Of a DNA stretch of 64,000 nt, positions 9,332 to 18,732 are shown in pieces (position 1 is the first letter of the stretch; every line of letters begins with the position of its first letter). This stretch comes from Chlorobiaceae bacterium (GTDB lineage: Bacteria > Bacteroidota > Chlorobiia > Chlorobiales > Chlorobiaceae). The stretch is from the NCBI GenBank assembly GCA_013334965.1, contig JAAXWO010000001.1, positions 151,929 to 215,928 of the forward strand. Direction: 5' to 3'. The notes under the pieces were generated by a model. It did not search any database. It saw nothing but the letters and a program-made list of their open reading frames with translations, and was not told the origin of the DNA. Made by a program: the position numbers and the translations under genes.

Positions 9332-11074
9332 TCACGAAAAATAGTCAGTACCGATCTCCTTGATTTTTGCCTGGATGGTGCGGTGCAGGAGGAGGTTGTC
9401 CTGACGGGTTCCTTCGATCTCGATGACGATGCTTCTGTCGTTTTTGAGGGATTCGGCGTAGGTGTCGGCGAATTCGCTGTTCGTTTGCGGATGTGCATAG
9501 TCCAGGTCGAATGTCCGGGCTGCCGATGCAATGCTGAAGTTCTGCGGGGTGGCGAAGCACTCTTCAAACCTGTCAGTTGCCTTCGCTACGGGCAGGAACG
9601 AGAATATGCCGCCGCCGTGGTTGTTCACCACGATGACGATCAGTCGGTTCCATTCGTGGTTGAGCAGCGAAAGTGCGTTCAGGTCGTGCAGGAACGAGAT
9701 GTCGCCGATGAGCAGGGTTGCTGGAGCCTTGAGCCCGGCGGAAAATCCTGCTGCCGTGGAGATGATGCCGTCGATTCCGCTGACCCCCCGGTTCATGGCT
9801 GTGCGGAGCGGTCTGTCTGTCGCAGGTGCGGAGAACAGGTCCATGTTTCTTGCCGGCATGCTGTTCGAAATGAACAGGGCATGGTTTTCGCTGGTGAGGC
9901 TCGAAACAATCCGTGCGGCCGATACTTCGTTGACCGCCTGGTCAGGAGCGCAGGCTTCTGATTCGATCGCCTGTGCGACTTTGGAAAAGAATGCGCTGCA
10001 GTCGATACCGGCGCGGGGTTCGCGGCAGCCCGCAAGTGCGGTAGCTACCGATGCCGGAGAGGCTTCGACGTTGAGTGTGACGTTATGGTCCGGGCTGAAG
10101 CGTTCAGGGTTTTCCCTGACCACGATGTAGTGGGATGGGGGGTGCTTCCTGATCGCCAGGGCGGGCTGCTTGCCGATCACGGCTCCACCGAAATGGATCA
10201 CGACGTCCGGCCTGAATTGCTCCGTAAAGGTTTCGCTCAGGAATGCGAGTTGCAGGGGGACGCAGTGTATCGATAGCCTCATGCCGGAGGTGAGGTCGGT
10301 GAACAGGGGGATGTCGAGCGATGCGGCCAGTTCGGCGACAGCCTCTCCGTCGGCGCTGTTGTCCATGTATCCGGCTACGAAAAGCGGGCGTTCGGACTCC
10401 TTCAGGATAGTCCTGAGCGACGTGATGCCGCTTGCAGATGGGTTTTTCCTGTTGATCAGGAATCGGTTCCACGGTTCGGAAGAGGCGATCCATTCACTGA
10501 TCGGCGAGGCCCAGGGGCCATCCGTTTCCGGTTTTTCCGGCTCAAGCGGTTCTCGGAACGGTGCGTTCAGATGTACCGGGCCTGCCGGGGATCCGAGGCT
10601 TTTTTTGACGGCGTGGTCGATGGTCGACAGCAGGGAACGGAGCGGAGTGTCGGCGCCGGGAGAGGGTAGCTCGAAATTCCATCGGGTGTAGGTGCCGAAG
10701 ATGTTCTGCTGGCGAATGGTCTGGTTTGAGCCCGCTTCAAGAAGCTCGAAGGGGCGGTCTGCGGAGAGCACGATCATCGGACGGGCGTCCGCCGACGCTT
10801 CGACAACTGCCGGGAAATAGTTCGCAACGGCTGTGCCCGATGTGCAGATGAGCACCGCCGGCATTCCCGTGGCCCGCGCGTAGCCGAGGGCGTAAAAGCC
10901 TGCCGAGCGCTCGTCCGGAAACATCCTGAATCGTGCGTTCGGATTGTTTGCCACCGCAAGGGTCAGCGGAGTCGAGCGCGAACCGGGGGAGATACAGAAA
11001 AATCCGGCGCCTTGCCGGATCAGTTCTTCCACGATGACTGCGCACCAGAGGGTGGCTACCTGCTTGTGGTTCAT
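9332..11074 (-). CDS. menD: SEPHCHC synthase (MenD), ThDP enzyme
   Basis: Thiamine-diphosphate enzyme that adds the 2-oxoglutarate-derived succinyl unit to isochorismate, the first committed step of menaquinone synthesis. Seen: N-terminal CISPGSRSTPLTLAVA (PYR domain), DERSAGFYALGYARATG with the catalytic Glu region, SADRPFEL, and a C-terminal PP domain with GDISFLHDLNALSL and NNHGGGIFSFLP (GDxxFxHD-N type ThDP motif). With ATG at 11074 the protein is 580 residues, and this start overlaps the menF stop as ATGA. A 19-residue upstream extension is unlikely. Confidence 0.96.
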   Translation of the reverse strand: MNHKQVATLWCAVIVEELIRQGAGFFCISPGSRSTPLTLAVANNPNARFRMFPDERSAGFYALGYARATGMPAVLICTSGTAVANYFPAVVEASADARPMIVLSADRPFELLEAGSNQTIRQQNIFGTYTRWNFELPSPGADTPLRSLLSTIDHAVKKSLGSPAGPVHLNAPFREPLEPEKPETDGPWASPISEWIASSEPWNRFLINRKNPSASGITSLRTILKESERPLFVAGYMDNSADGEAVAELAASLDIPLFTDLTSGMRLSIHCVPLQLAFLSETFTEQFRPDVVIHFGGAVIGKQPALAIRKHPPSHYIVVRENPERFSPDHNVTLNVEASPASVATALAGCREPRAGIDCSAFFSKVAQAIESEACAPDQAVNEVSAARIVSSLTSENHALFISNSMPARNMDLFSAPATDRPLRTAMNRGVSGIDGIISTAAGFSAGLKAPATLLIGDISFLHDLNALSLLNHEWNRLIVIVVNNHGGGIFSFLPVAKATDRFEECFATPQNFSIASAARTFDLDYAHPQTNSEFADTYAESLKNDRSIVIEIEGTRQDNLLLHRTIQAKIKEIGTDYFS

Positions 11075-12474
11075 GTCGGCTGTTGCGTTATTGCCAGGAT
11101 GTCCCCGATTTTCTGCTCCACCTCTTCCCATTCGGAGTGAGGGTCGGAGCCTTTTACGAGCCCTGCTCCCGAGTAGAGGTAGACCCTGTCTTCATTGATG
11201 AGAGCCGAACGGATGCCGACGGCGAACTCGGCGGCTTCGCGGCTGAGCCAACCTACCGGCGCGGCGTACCATCCCCTGCAGAACGGCTCGATGGAGAGGA
11301 TCAGTTCCATCGACGCCTCCCTCGGGACTCCGCCCACTGCCGGGGTCGGGTGGAGCTGACGGAGCACGGTGCTGTCGTTGCAGAACTCAGGCCTGAGCTT
11401 TGCGATGCAGCGCGTGTAGAGATGGGCGAGCCGGTTGAGCTGAAGCACGTCGACCTTCTCATCCATGTCGATGTCGCTGCAGACCGGTTGAAGTTCACTG
11501 TAGATCGTGTCCTTGACAAAACGGTGCTCCCGAACATCTTTTTCGGAGTTCAGCAGCAGTTCCGATGCGGCATGGTCGTCGGCATTGACCGTTTCCTTCG
11601 TTACGGTACCGGCAAGGGCTTCGGTCAACAGCATCTCCCCGTCGCGGCGGTAGAGCCTCTCGGGAGTGAAGCTGACGAAGGCATGGCCTTCGACTGGCTC
11701 GAAGTAAAAGCGGTAGGTCGGGTTCTCGGGGAACGGGTAATTGAGCAGGAACCTGATCGCCGGTACGGCTCCTGAAAACTCGAGTTCGGTCTGGCGTGCG
11801 AGCATCACCTTGTCCATGCCCCCCTCTTCGAATTTGCTGAGGACCTGCTCGCAGTTACTTATCCAGTGCTCCCTGTCAGGGCTGTATGAGACTTTGGTGA
11901 CTTCGGGGATATCCTCGACTGCCGGATTGCTGCCTGAGGTCGCTGACGCGAGGGCGTCAAGCAGTTTTTCGAGCGCCTCGGTGCGGTTCTGGCCCGGTTT
12001 CAGCCATACGGAGCAGGTTATTGATGTCTGACCGTTTCGGCATTCGATGCTGATGAGCGGCAGGATGAAAAGCGTGGGGCTGAAGCCGGTCCACAGCTCG
12101 TTCTGTTTCTGGAGGTTGTTGAAACAGAATCCTCCGACGTAATGCGCGTGCGAATTTTTTTCCTGCATCGCCTTTTCAAGCAATATGAAGCTCTGGTCGT
12201 TCGGGCCTACTTCGGCGATCTCTATCCGGTCGGCTTCGCCGATTCCCGCGATCCATTCGCTTTTCTCGCGGTTCATCCAGAAGAGCCTGGGAAAGAGATC
12301 CTGCCGGGAGAGCCATGTGGGGCCGTCTACAACGTCGATCGGAACGCAGAAGCTCTCCAGTACCGGCCTGTCGCTTTCCGCGGCCTTCCCTGGCTGACCG
12401 ATCGCAGCCTTTACCGATTCTTTAAGGAGGTGAAGCGCCTTTTCCATCATAAGGGTACTGTCGTCCGCCGGCAT
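11071..12474 (-). CDS. menF: Isochorismate synthase (MenF)
   Basis: Chorismate-binding enzyme (467 residues) that isomerises chorismate to isochorismate, feeding MenD. The MST-family core is visible: KVMLARQTELEF, FVSFTPERLYRR, LTEALAGTVTKE, ELLLNSEKDVREHRFV, LHPTPAVGGVPRE and the C-terminal GAGLVKGSDPHSEWEE. The last three are the conserved Mg/chorismate segments. Start at the ATG 12474; a second ATG pair lies 8-9 codons in. It is the first men gene in transcription order and is coupled to menD by an ATGA overlap. Confidence 0.94.
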   Translation of the reverse strand: MPADDSTLMMEKALHLLKESVKAAIGQPGKAAESDRPVLESFCVPIDVVDGPTWLSRQDLFPRLFWMNREKSEWIAGIGEADRIEIAEVGPNDQSFILLEKAMQEKNSHAHYVGGFCFNNLQKQNELWTGFSPTLFILPLISIECRNGQTSITCSVWLKPGQNRTEALEKLLDALASATSGSNPAVEDIPEVTKVSYSPDREHWISNCEQVLSKFEEGGMDKVMLARQTELEFSGAVPAIRFLLNYPFPENPTYRFYFEPVEGHAFVSFTPERLYRRDGEMLLTEALAGTVTKETVNADDHAASELLLNSEKDVREHRFVKDTIYSELQPVCSDIDMDEKVDVLQLNRLAHLYTRCIAKLRPEFCNDSTVLRQLHPTPAVGGVPREASMELILSIEPFCRGWYAAPVGWLSREAAEFAVGIRSALINEDRVYLYSGAGLVKGSDPHSEWEEVEQKIGDILAITQQPT

Positions 12475-12560
12475 GGTGTTGTGCAGTTCAGTCTTGAGTC
12501 CTGTTAACGTCTTGAACGCCTGTCATCCGGCCTTGAGGTGCGGCGCGGAGTGATCGTGCT

Positions 12561-13166
12561 TCATTTTTTTGCGTTTTCAGGCACATCCGTTTGCAGGTGC
12601 CGTTCAAGAGCGACGGCAAGATAATTGTTTTTATTCTGAAGCCATGTATGGATTTTCCTGGCCTCATCGATTCGTCCGGTTTTAATATAGCATACCGCCA
12701 TGGAGTAGTAGGCCTCCTGGAACGAGTAGCTGTTGTCTATGGCTTTACGGTATGATGCCACGGCGTCATCGTAACGCTTCAGCTGGAAAAAGACGTTTCC
12801 GAGATCGAAATTACGGAGCGAATCGTCCGGGGCAATCTTGACCCTCTTCTCCATCCAAGGCAGGGCTGCAGCAAAGTTCTTCTGGTCGAAGTATGCCGCC
12901 CCCAGGGCTGAATAGGCCTCGTCGAGCCCCGGTTCTATCGCAATTGCACGTTGATAGGACTCTATGGCCTCTTTGTATCGCTGATGCCCGGCATACTCTT
13001 TGCCGAGGTTCAGGTAGCCCCTGGCATCTTCCGGGTTCTTCCAGACCTCCTGTTGCAGTTCCCGGATTCTGGCGCCCTTGTCCTGACAGGCGAACAGTCC
13101 GGAAATAAAGAGGAGAACGAGAAGCGGACGGACGAGAGTCCTCAGGTACCTGTATGGTTTTGTCAT
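12561..13166 (-). CDS. TPR-repeat lipoprotein
   Basis: Predicted lipoprotein of 201 residues: basic N-terminus, hydrophobic stretch VRPLLVLLFISGLFAC ending in the lipobox Cys27, then at least four tetratricopeptide repeats (for example YLNLGKEYAGHQRYKEAIES, AYSALGAAYFDQKNFAAALP, NFDLGNVFFQLKRYDDAVAS, AYYSMAVCYIKTGRIDEAR). Likely a periplasmic membrane-anchored scaffold. Partner unknown. I use the ATG at 13166; an ATG three codons upstream and a TTG at 13184 are also possible. It lies 86 bp downstream of the menF start on the same strand (upstream of menF in transcription), so it could share its transcript. Confidence 0.85.
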   Translation of the reverse strand: MTKPYRYLRTLVRPLLVLLFISGLFACQDKGARIRELQQEVWKNPEDARGYLNLGKEYAGHQRYKEAIESYQRAIAIEPGLDEAYSALGAAYFDQKNFAAALPWMEKRVKIAPDDSLRNFDLGNVFFQLKRYDDAVASYRKAIDNSYSFQEAYYSMAVCYIKTGRIDEARKIHTWLQNKNNYLAVALERHLQTDVPENAKK

Positions 13167-13352
13167 GTGGATCATATGCTTCAATATAGCGACTGGTTTT
13201 TTTTTCTGCTAACTCCTGCACGTTTTCAGCGGTTATCCTTTCTGGGGCTGAAGATCAATTGGCATGGCCATGGCGGATTTTTGCCGATGCTCGTTTTTTT
13301 GCACAAATTTTCCGGAGGGAGTATTTGCCCAACTTTTAAAAAGTGAATCAGG

Positions 13353-13559
13353 ATGAAAACAGAAATTCAAGTGAGCGGCATGCGCTGTTCGGGTTGTGAG
13401 CTGCTTGTCGGTGAGGCTCTCGAAGAGATGAACGGGGTTGAGAAGGCTCATGCTTCCCACTCGGCGGGGATCGTGGAGGTCGATTTCGATCCTGCCGTTG
13501 TGGGGCTCGACGCCATTAAAAAGGTGATAGAGGAGCAGGGGTTCAAGGTGGCCGACTGA
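13353..13559 (+). CDS. Heavy-metal-associated (HMA) domain protein
   Basis: A 68-residue single-domain metallochaperone-like protein. The metal-binding loop GMRCSGCE (MxCxxC) sits after the first strand, followed by the ferredoxin-like fold: EALEEMNGVEKAHASHSAG, VEVDFDPAV, LDAIKKVIEEQGFKV. Copper or another thiophilic metal is the usual ligand. No partner ATPase is nearby. An unexpressed-looking spacer of about 80 bp follows, then a bidirectional terminator. Confidence 0.92.
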   Translation: MKTEIQVSGMRCSGCELLVGEALEEMNGVEKAHASHSAGIVEVDFDPAVVGLDAIKKVIEEQGFKVAD

Positions 13560-13637
13560 ATCGCGTAACGTCGTAAACGGGCGACCACCCACGCTCGCTC
13601 CTGCGGAATCGGCGTTGATGGCGTTGTGGCCTGAAAC

Positions 13638-13670
13638 GAAAAAAGCCCTTGGGTTACAAGGGCTTTTTTC
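13638..13670. terminator. Bidirectional intrinsic terminator
   Basis: Hairpin AGCCCTTG-GGTTA-CAAGGGCT flanked by A6 on the left and T6 on the right, so it can act in both directions. It follows the HMA gene on the plus strand and the tRNA-Asp gene on the minus strand (15 bp from its 3' end). Confidence 0.9.
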
Positions 13671-13683
13671 TATCGGAAACGTG

Positions 13684-13758
13684 CGGAGCTGACGGGGCTC
13701 GAACCCGCGACCTCCTGCGTGACAGGCAGGCGCTCTAACCAAACTGAGCTACAGCTCC
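13684..13758 (-). tRNA. tRNA-Asp (GTC)
   Basis: Reading the minus strand, a full cloverleaf is visible: acceptor GGAGCTG paired with CAGCTCC, D-arm GCTC...GAGC, anticodon stem CCTGC-CTGTCAC-GCAGG with anticodon GTC, variable loop, and T-arm GCGGGTTCGAGCCCCGT, with discriminator G. The CCA end is not encoded. The gene is 75 nt and is followed by a T-run terminator. Confidence 0.95.
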
Positions 13759-13953
13759 GTTCCTGAATGGATGACTAAGGTAGTAAACCACATTTTTCTT
13801 TCCAAACTATTTTTTGATTTTTTGTCACTCTTTTTGTGAAGGCAGGGTCAGGGGATCGAGAGAATGCATTAATAGCGTATGAATAATGCCGGGAGTTTTT
13901 GTAATTTCACGCCATATTGGCGACAATGCCACTCGTTGGCGGCTTTACTCTTG

Positions 13954-13972
13954 TTTAATCAAAACGATTAAA
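13954..13972 (+). promoter_or_regulatory. Inverted repeat just before gltA start
   Basis: TTTAATC-AAAAC-GATTAAA ends six bases before the gltA ATG, where a ribosome would bind. It could be an operator or an mRNA hairpin over the initiation region. The right half of this leader also occurs, degraded, before the HU/SPOR gene at 18652. Role is inferred from position only. Confidence 0.4.
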
Positions 13973-13977
13973 ATGTC

Positions 13978-15321
13978 ATGACCGATTCCGACCTTCGCAA
14001 CTCCCTTACGATTACCGACAATCGTACAGGAAAATCGTATGAGCTTCCTATTGAAAACGGTACGATCCGCAGCACGGATCTTCGACAAATCAAGGAATCC
14101 GACAGCGATTTCGGACTTCTCGGTTACGATCCCGGGTATCTGAACACCGCCTCCTGTAAAAGCTCGATCACCTATATCGACGGCGACCTGGGCATTCTGC
14201 GGTATCGCGGTTATCCGATCGAGCAGCTTGCTGAAAAGAGCACCTTCCTTGAAACTGCCTACCTGCTCATCAAGGGTGAATTGCCGGACAAGGAGCGACT
14301 TGCGGTCTGGACCCACAACATCCGCAGCAATACCATGACCCATTCGAACGTTACCAAGTTCATGGAGGGATTCCGTTACGATGCGCATCCCATGGGTATT
14401 CTCGTAGGTACGGTGGGCGCGCTTTCGACATTTTATCCGGACGCGAAGGATATCGGTAACGAAGAGTCCAGGAAACTTCAGGTCAGGCGTCTGATCGGCA
14501 AGATTCCGACCATGGCGGCAATGAGCTTCCGCCACAGTCTCGGCTTGCCATACGTTCATCCGGACATCGAACTCAGCTACACCGGCAACTTCCTCTCCAT
14601 GATGTTCCGTACCATGGAGCGCAACTACAAGCCGAACCCGGTGCTCGAAAAAGCGCTCGACGTATTGTTCATCCTTCATGCCGACCACGAGCAGAACTGT
14701 TCGACCAATGCAGTCCGCTCGGTCGGCAGCTCAATGGTCGATCCCTACTCCGCCATCGCCGCAGGTTGCGCGGCTCTTTACGGCCCGCTGCACGGAGGCG
14801 CCAACGAAGCAGTCATCCATATGCTCAAGGAGATCGGCTCGGTCGACAAGATTCCTGCATTCATCAATTCCGTCAAGAGCGGTGAAGGTCGCCTGATGGG
14901 ATTTGGCCACAGGGTTTACAAAAACTACGATCCGAGGGCGAAGATCATCAAGGAGATCGCGTTCCAGGTCTTTGAGGAGACCGGCAAGAACCCACTGCTC
15001 GACATCGCCATCGAACTCGAGAGAATAGCCCTCGAGGACGAATATTTCGTCAAGAGGAAGCTTTACCCGAACGTCGACTTTTACTCCGGCCTCATCTATC
15101 AGGCCATGGGCTTCCCGACCGACATGTTCCCGGTGCTGTTCGCCATCGGCCGTACGCCGGGCTGGCTCGCCCAGTGGATCGAGCATGTCAAGGACCCGGA
15201 ACAGAAGATTGCCCGCCCGCGTCAGATCTATCTCGGGGAGGATACCAGGGACTTCGTGCCGATCGAGAAACGTCCGAAGAGGGTTATCGACGAACTCAAG
15301 TTCGGCATTTGCAGGCTTTAA
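13978..15321 (+). CDS. gltA: Citrate synthase, type I
   Basis: Condenses oxaloacetate and acetyl-CoA to citrate. The 447-residue length and the N-terminal beta domain (ITDNRTGKSYELPIENG) are of the type I, hexameric-like class. Active-site pieces: AAMSFRHSLGLPY, LHADHEQNCSTNAVR, GPLHGGANEAV, MGFGHRVYKNYDPRA and the catalytic Asp region NVDFYSGLIY. Green sulfur bacteria fix CO2 by the reverse TCA cycle with ATP-citrate lyase, so this enzyme runs the opposite reaction and its physiological role there is less clear. Its first 20 residues recur at the start of the HU/SPOR gene at 18673. Confidence 0.97.
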   Translation: MTDSDLRNSLTITDNRTGKSYELPIENGTIRSTDLRQIKESDSDFGLLGYDPGYLNTASCKSSITYIDGDLGILRYRGYPIEQLAEKSTFLETAYLLIKGELPDKERLAVWTHNIRSNTMTHSNVTKFMEGFRYDAHPMGILVGTVGALSTFYPDAKDIGNEESRKLQVRRLIGKIPTMAAMSFRHSLGLPYVHPDIELSYTGNFLSMMFRTMERNYKPNPVLEKALDVLFILHADHEQNCSTNAVRSVGSSMVDPYSAIAAGCAALYGPLHGGANEAVIHMLKEIGSVDKIPAFINSVKSGEGRLMGFGHRVYKNYDPRAKIIKEIAFQVFEETGKNPLLDIAIELERIALEDEYFVKRKLYPNVDFYSGLIYQAMGFPTDMFPVLFAIGRTPGWLAQWIEHVKDPEQKIARPRQIYLGEDTRDFVPIEKRPKRVIDELKFGICRL

Positions 15322-15340
15322 GCCGATTCCGACCCGCATT

Positions 15341-15362
15341 GCCCGGCAGGATCCTGCCGGGC
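15341..15362 (+). terminator. Perfect 22-bp palindrome after gltA
   Basis: GCCCGGCAGG-AT-CCTGCCGGGC lies 20 bp after the gltA stop. No T-run follows, so it may be an mRNA-stabilising or attenuating hairpin rather than a full intrinsic terminator. Confidence 0.55.
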
Positions 15363-15395
15363 AGTAAGGTTTCATCAATTCATCACATTCATCAC

Positions 15396-15683
15396 ATGTC
15401 AGTCACAAGGGAAAATGTCGCCTATATCGCCGAGCTTGCGCGACTGAGGTTCACTGAACCAGAGCAGGAGAAGATGACCAGTGAGCTCAACATGATCCTG
15501 CACTACATCGAAAAGCTCAATGAGGTCGATACAGAGGGCGTCGAGCCGCTCAGCAGCATTCATGACCAGATCAACGTCCTCAGGGCGGACGTCGAAAGAC
15601 CGTCGCTGTCGAACGAAGAGGCGCTGAAAAATGCTCCCGACCGGCAGGACAGGTTCTTCAAGGTGCCGAAGGTGATCGGCTGA
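15396..15683 (+). CDS. gatC: Asp/Glu-tRNA amidotransferase subunit C (GatC)
   Basis: Small subunit of the GatCAB complex that converts Glu-tRNA(Gln) or Asp-tRNA(Asn) to the amide form. The 95-residue protein has the family pattern: [40 protein letters not shown], and the C-terminal FFKVPKVIG. Start at the ATG 15396, after a run of TCATCA-like repeats. gatA and gatB are not in the window. The next gene starts 7 bp later. Confidence 0.95.
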   Translation: MSVTRENVAYIAELARLRFTEPEQEKMTSELNMILHYIEKLNEVDTEGVEPLSSIHDQINVLRADVERPSLSNEEALKNAPDRQDRFFKVPKVIG

Positions 15684-15690
15684 TCACTCC

Positions 15691-16008
15691 ATGACGGCCA
15701 TCAGCCAAAAAGGTGACGGCGTCTGCATCTCCGTCCGCGTCCAGCCCCGCTCCTCGAAAAGCGTCATCTCCGGCATGTACGGAGAGAGCATAAGGATCTG
15801 CCTTAAAGCCGCACCTGTCGACGATGCAGCCAACAAAGAGTGCTGCGAACTGCTTGCCAAGGTGCTTGGCGTACCGCGCTCCAGGGTGTCGGTCATGAAC
15901 GGAAAAAGCTCCCGCAGCAAGGTACTTAAAGTCGAAGGACTCACTGCTTCCGCAGCCGGGGAGGCGCTTGCGCCGCATCTGTCCACTCCATCCGGCCCGC
16001 AGCCATGA
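15691..16008 (+). CDS. DUF167/YggU family protein
   Basis: A 105-residue protein of the DUF167 (YggU) fold: [56 protein letters not shown] and [11 protein letters not shown] match the family's conserved order. Function of the family is not established. It overlaps dtd by ATGA, so the two are translated together. Confidence 0.9.
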   Translation: MTAISQKGDGVCISVRVQPRSSKSVISGMYGESIRICLKAAPVDDAANKECCELLAKVLGVPRSRVSVMNGKSSRSKVLKVEGLTASAAGEALAPHLSTPSGPQP

Positions 16009-16454
16009 GGGCGGTCGTCCAACGGGTCCTGCATGCCGGCGTCTCCATCGACGGGGCATCCTTTTCGCGCATCGATCAGGGCCTGCTGGTTTTCGCAGGT
16101 ATCGGAAGGTACGATACCCCTGCCGATCTTTCGTGGATGAGCCGGAAAATCCCGTATCTCCGCATTTTCGAGGACGGCGATGGCAAGATGAACCTCTCGG
16201 TCAGGGATATCGGCGGCCAGATCCTCGTCGTATCCCAGTTCACGCTCTATGCCGATGCCAGTCGTGGAAACCGGCCGGGATTTTCGGAATCGGCCCCTCC
16301 CGAGATTGCACGGGAGATGTTCGATACTTTCGTCGAAGCCGTTCGCCTGGAGTCAGGCTGTCGGACAGAAACGGGCAGTTTCGGGGCGGACATGAAGGTT
16401 TCGCTGCTCAACGATGGCCCGGTAACCATCATTCTTGAATCACCGAAACTGTGA
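16005..16454 (+). CDS. dtd: D-aminoacyl-tRNA deacylase
   Basis: Removes D-amino acids (and glycine from tRNA-Ala) from mischarged tRNA. The 149-residue protein begins [17 protein letters not shown] and carries the two diagnostic active-site motifs, [15 protein letters not shown] and a C-terminal [11 protein letters not shown] (the NxGPxT motif with the cross-subunit Gly-cisPro equivalent). Overlaps DUF167 upstream and is followed after 10 bp by kdsB. Confidence 0.95.
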   Translation: MRAVVQRVLHAGVSIDGASFSRIDQGLLVFAGIGRYDTPADLSWMSRKIPYLRIFEDGDGKMNLSVRDIGGQILVVSQFTLYADASRGNRPGFSESAPPEIAREMFDTFVEAVRLESGCRTETGSFGADMKVSLLNDGPVTIILESPKL

Positions 16455-16464
16455 TGAGGTTCCA

Positions 16465-17211
16465 ATGAAAGCCGTTATCGTCATTCCTGCCCGGCTCAGC
16501 TCCAGCCGATTGAAGGAGAAAATGCTGGCCGATCTGGAGGGTGCGCCGCTGATCGTGCGGACCTGGGAGCAGGCGATGAAGTCGCGACTGACAACAAGGG
16601 TCGTCGTCGCTACCGACAGCGAAAAGATCGCTGCTGCGCTCCGTGAAGTCGATGCCGAGGTGGTGATGACCTCTCCTGACGCCGCCTGCGGAACCGATCG
16701 CATCGCCGAGGCTGCCGATATGGTCGGCGGTGATGTTTTTGTGAATCTTCAGGGGGACGAGCCGCTTATCGATCCCGATACGATAGACCTGGCCGTCGCA
16801 CCGTTTTTCTCGCAGGACCCGCCTCCCGACTGCACCACGCTCGTTTTTCCGATGGGGCCGGACGAGCGTCACCTGATCGACGATCCCCACGTCGTCAAGG
16901 CGGTGCTCGACAGGCAGGGAAATGCAATGTACTTTTCGAGAAGCCCGATACCCTACTGCCGTGAAACCGTTTCAGGCACGAAGTTTTACCGCCATATCGG
17001 TCTCTATGCCTTCAGGGCGGAGGTGCTGAAAGCGTTCGTTTCATTGCCTCCCTCCATGCTCGAACGCACCGAATCGCTCGAACAGCTTCGCCTGCTCGAG
17101 AACGGTTACCGCATCCGCTGCATCGAAACGGCCACCGACACTCCAGGAGTCAACACGCAGGAGGAGCTCGATGAGGTCAGGCGTCTCTTCAGGAGCCGCT
17201 TTATCCCTTGA
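16465..17211 (+). CDS. kdsB: CMP-KDO synthetase
   Basis: Activates 3-deoxy-manno-octulosonate with CTP for lipopolysaccharide inner-core synthesis. The 248-residue protein has [19 protein letters not shown] near the N-terminus, [34 protein letters not shown] and RHIGLYAFR, all KdsB-typical. Start placed at ATG 16465 ([11 protein letters not shown]), since an earlier in-frame ATG lies inside dtd. The last 11 bp overlap the convergent xseA gene. Confidence 0.96.
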   Translation: MKAVIVIPARLSSSRLKEKMLADLEGAPLIVRTWEQAMKSRLTTRVVVATDSEKIAAALREVDAEVVMTSPDAACGTDRIAEAADMVGGDVFVNLQGDEPLIDPDTIDLAVAPFFSQDPPPDCTTLVFPMGPDERHLIDDPHVVKAVLDRQGNAMYFSRSPIPYCRETVSGTKFYRHIGLYAFRAEVLKAFVSLPPSMLERTESLEQLRLLENGYRIRCIETATDTPGVNTQEELDEVRRLFRSRFIP

Positions 17212-18397
17212 CCGACGCCCTGCGACCTCCGTCGTGGAACTCGATGTCTATTTCGGCCCCTGGCACGAGCGCCTCGGCAGAGGTGACATAGCCGCCATTT
17301 TGTGATACGATTGCAAATCCACGTTTAAGCACCCTTCTGACATCGAGCATGCCGAGCCGATCAGATGCGGCGTCGAAATACTGCTCTTTCTGACGGAGCT
17401 TTTCCGTTGCGGCCCTTCTCATCTCCTTTTCGGATGCTGCCAGCCGGTCGTCGTACTGGCCGAGCATCAGCACCGGGCGGTTGAATGCATAACTGCCGCA
17501 GATGGAGTCCACCTGGAGCTGGGCGCCGGAAATCATTCCCTCCATCAATATGGACTGCCTCCCGGTAAGGCTGTCGATATGCCTCATGAGCTCATCCCTG
17601 TCCGGTACGGCGCGCTCGGCGGCAATCGATGGCGTCCCCGCCCTCAGGTCGGCCACCATATCGGCGACCGAAAGGTCGGTTTCGTGCCCGATGGCGCTGA
17701 TGACCGGGATTCGTGACCTGTAAATGGCTTCGGCCACGCTTTCGTCGTTGAACGCCTGAAGGTCCTCGGCGGAACCCCCTCCCCTGGCCACGATCAGCAC
17801 GTCAGGCCTGTGGTCAGGATTCGGGGGATCGTTGAAATAGTCGATGGCCCGGAGGATGGATTCCACAGCCTTTTCGCCCTGGACCTGCACAGGGTAGAGC
17901 AGCAGTTCGGCAACGGGGAAGCGCCTGGCGAAGACGTCGCTCATGTCCTTGATGACGGCGCCTGTCGGGGAGGTGATCATGCCGATCCTTCGGGGAATGC
18001 GAGGTATCTGTTTCTTGCGCTCCGGGTCGAAATAGCCGGCTTTTGCGAGTTTTGCGATCAGTTGGGCGAGCGCCTGCTGCTGGGCCCCTTCTCCCGTCTG
18101 GAACAGGGCCGTACAGATGAGCTGGTACCGCCCGGCAGGAGGATAGACCTCCAGCCGTCCTTCGGCGATGACCTCAAGGCCGTCCTTGAGCTCAAGAGGA
18201 AAGCGGCTGCGCACGCTTTTCCAGATTACGGCCGGAATCTGTGCCTCGCTGTCCTTCAGGGTCAGGTAGACGTGTCCGGAGCTGTGAAGCTTGCAGTTCG
18301 ACAACTCCCCTTTTACCCTGACGAACGGGAATACGCTTTCAAGTTCGTTCTTGATTGCCCTCGTCAGCTCACTGACACTCTGTGCGGTTTCGTTCAT
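17201..18397 (-). CDS. xseA: Exodeoxyribonuclease VII large subunit
   Basis: Large subunit of the single-strand exonuclease VII. The 398-residue protein has an N-terminal OB-fold ([35 protein letters not shown]), then the catalytic core [53 protein letters not shown] and GTPSIAAE. C-terminal coiled coil and [16 protein letters not shown] tail follow. No xseB small subunit is adjacent. Convergent with and overlapping kdsB by 11 bp. Confidence 0.95.
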   Translation of the reverse strand: MNETAQSVSELTRAIKNELESVFPFVRVKGELSNCKLHSSGHVYLTLKDSEAQIPAVIWKSVRSRFPLELKDGLEVIAEGRLEVYPPAGRYQLICTALFQTGEGAQQQALAQLIAKLAKAGYFDPERKKQIPRIPRRIGMITSPTGAVIKDMSDVFARRFPVAELLLYPVQVQGEKAVESILRAIDYFNDPPNPDHRPDVLIVARGGGSAEDLQAFNDESVAEAIYRSRIPVISAIGHETDLSVADMVADLRAGTPSIAAERAVPDRDELMRHIDSLTGRQSILMEGMISGAQLQVDSICGSYAFNRPVLMLGQYDDRLAASEKEMRRAATEKLRQKEQYFDAASDRLGMLDVRRVLKRGFAIVSQNGGYVTSAEALVPGAEIDIEFHDGGRRASVKG

Positions 18398-18651
18398 GCG
18401 TCATTGTTTTTATGAAAATACGGTTTTCCGGCCTCACTTCCCGACGGATTGGAACATCATGGTACCGTTGGCAGCGTGTCCGCGGAGAGTATTAGCTTAT
18501 GAAGTGTTATATTTGGATCGGGTTTACTGGCCATGATCAATCCGGAACTTATCCGGAATGTCATGGGGGCTCAGAACGTAACCGATATGCCGGCCGGTCG
18601 TCCCGTAATCCTCTGCCGGCAAGAACCCCTAAATTGGATGTCAATTTCCTC

Positions 18652-18732
18652 AATCAAAACGAGTCAACGGTCATGCCCGATTCCGATCGCCGAAATTCGC
18701 TTGTGATTACTGACAACCGGACAGGAAAGTCA
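18652..18732 (+). repeat. Duplicate of gltA leader and first codons
   Basis: Positions 18652-18732 align without gaps to 13957-14037 (offset 4695). The 11 bases AATCAAAACGA and the TCATG around the start codon are identical, and most differences inside the coding part are synonymous or at third positions. Similarity fades after the codon for Ser20. Confidence 0.85.

Noticed and set aside
13945-14688. Minus-strand frame opposite gltA
   Set aside because: It lies entirely within the citrate synthase gene in the wrong direction.
15363-15395. Promoter formed by TCATCA repeats before gatC
   Set aside because: Low-complexity sequence without a convincing box; it was not scored as regulatory.
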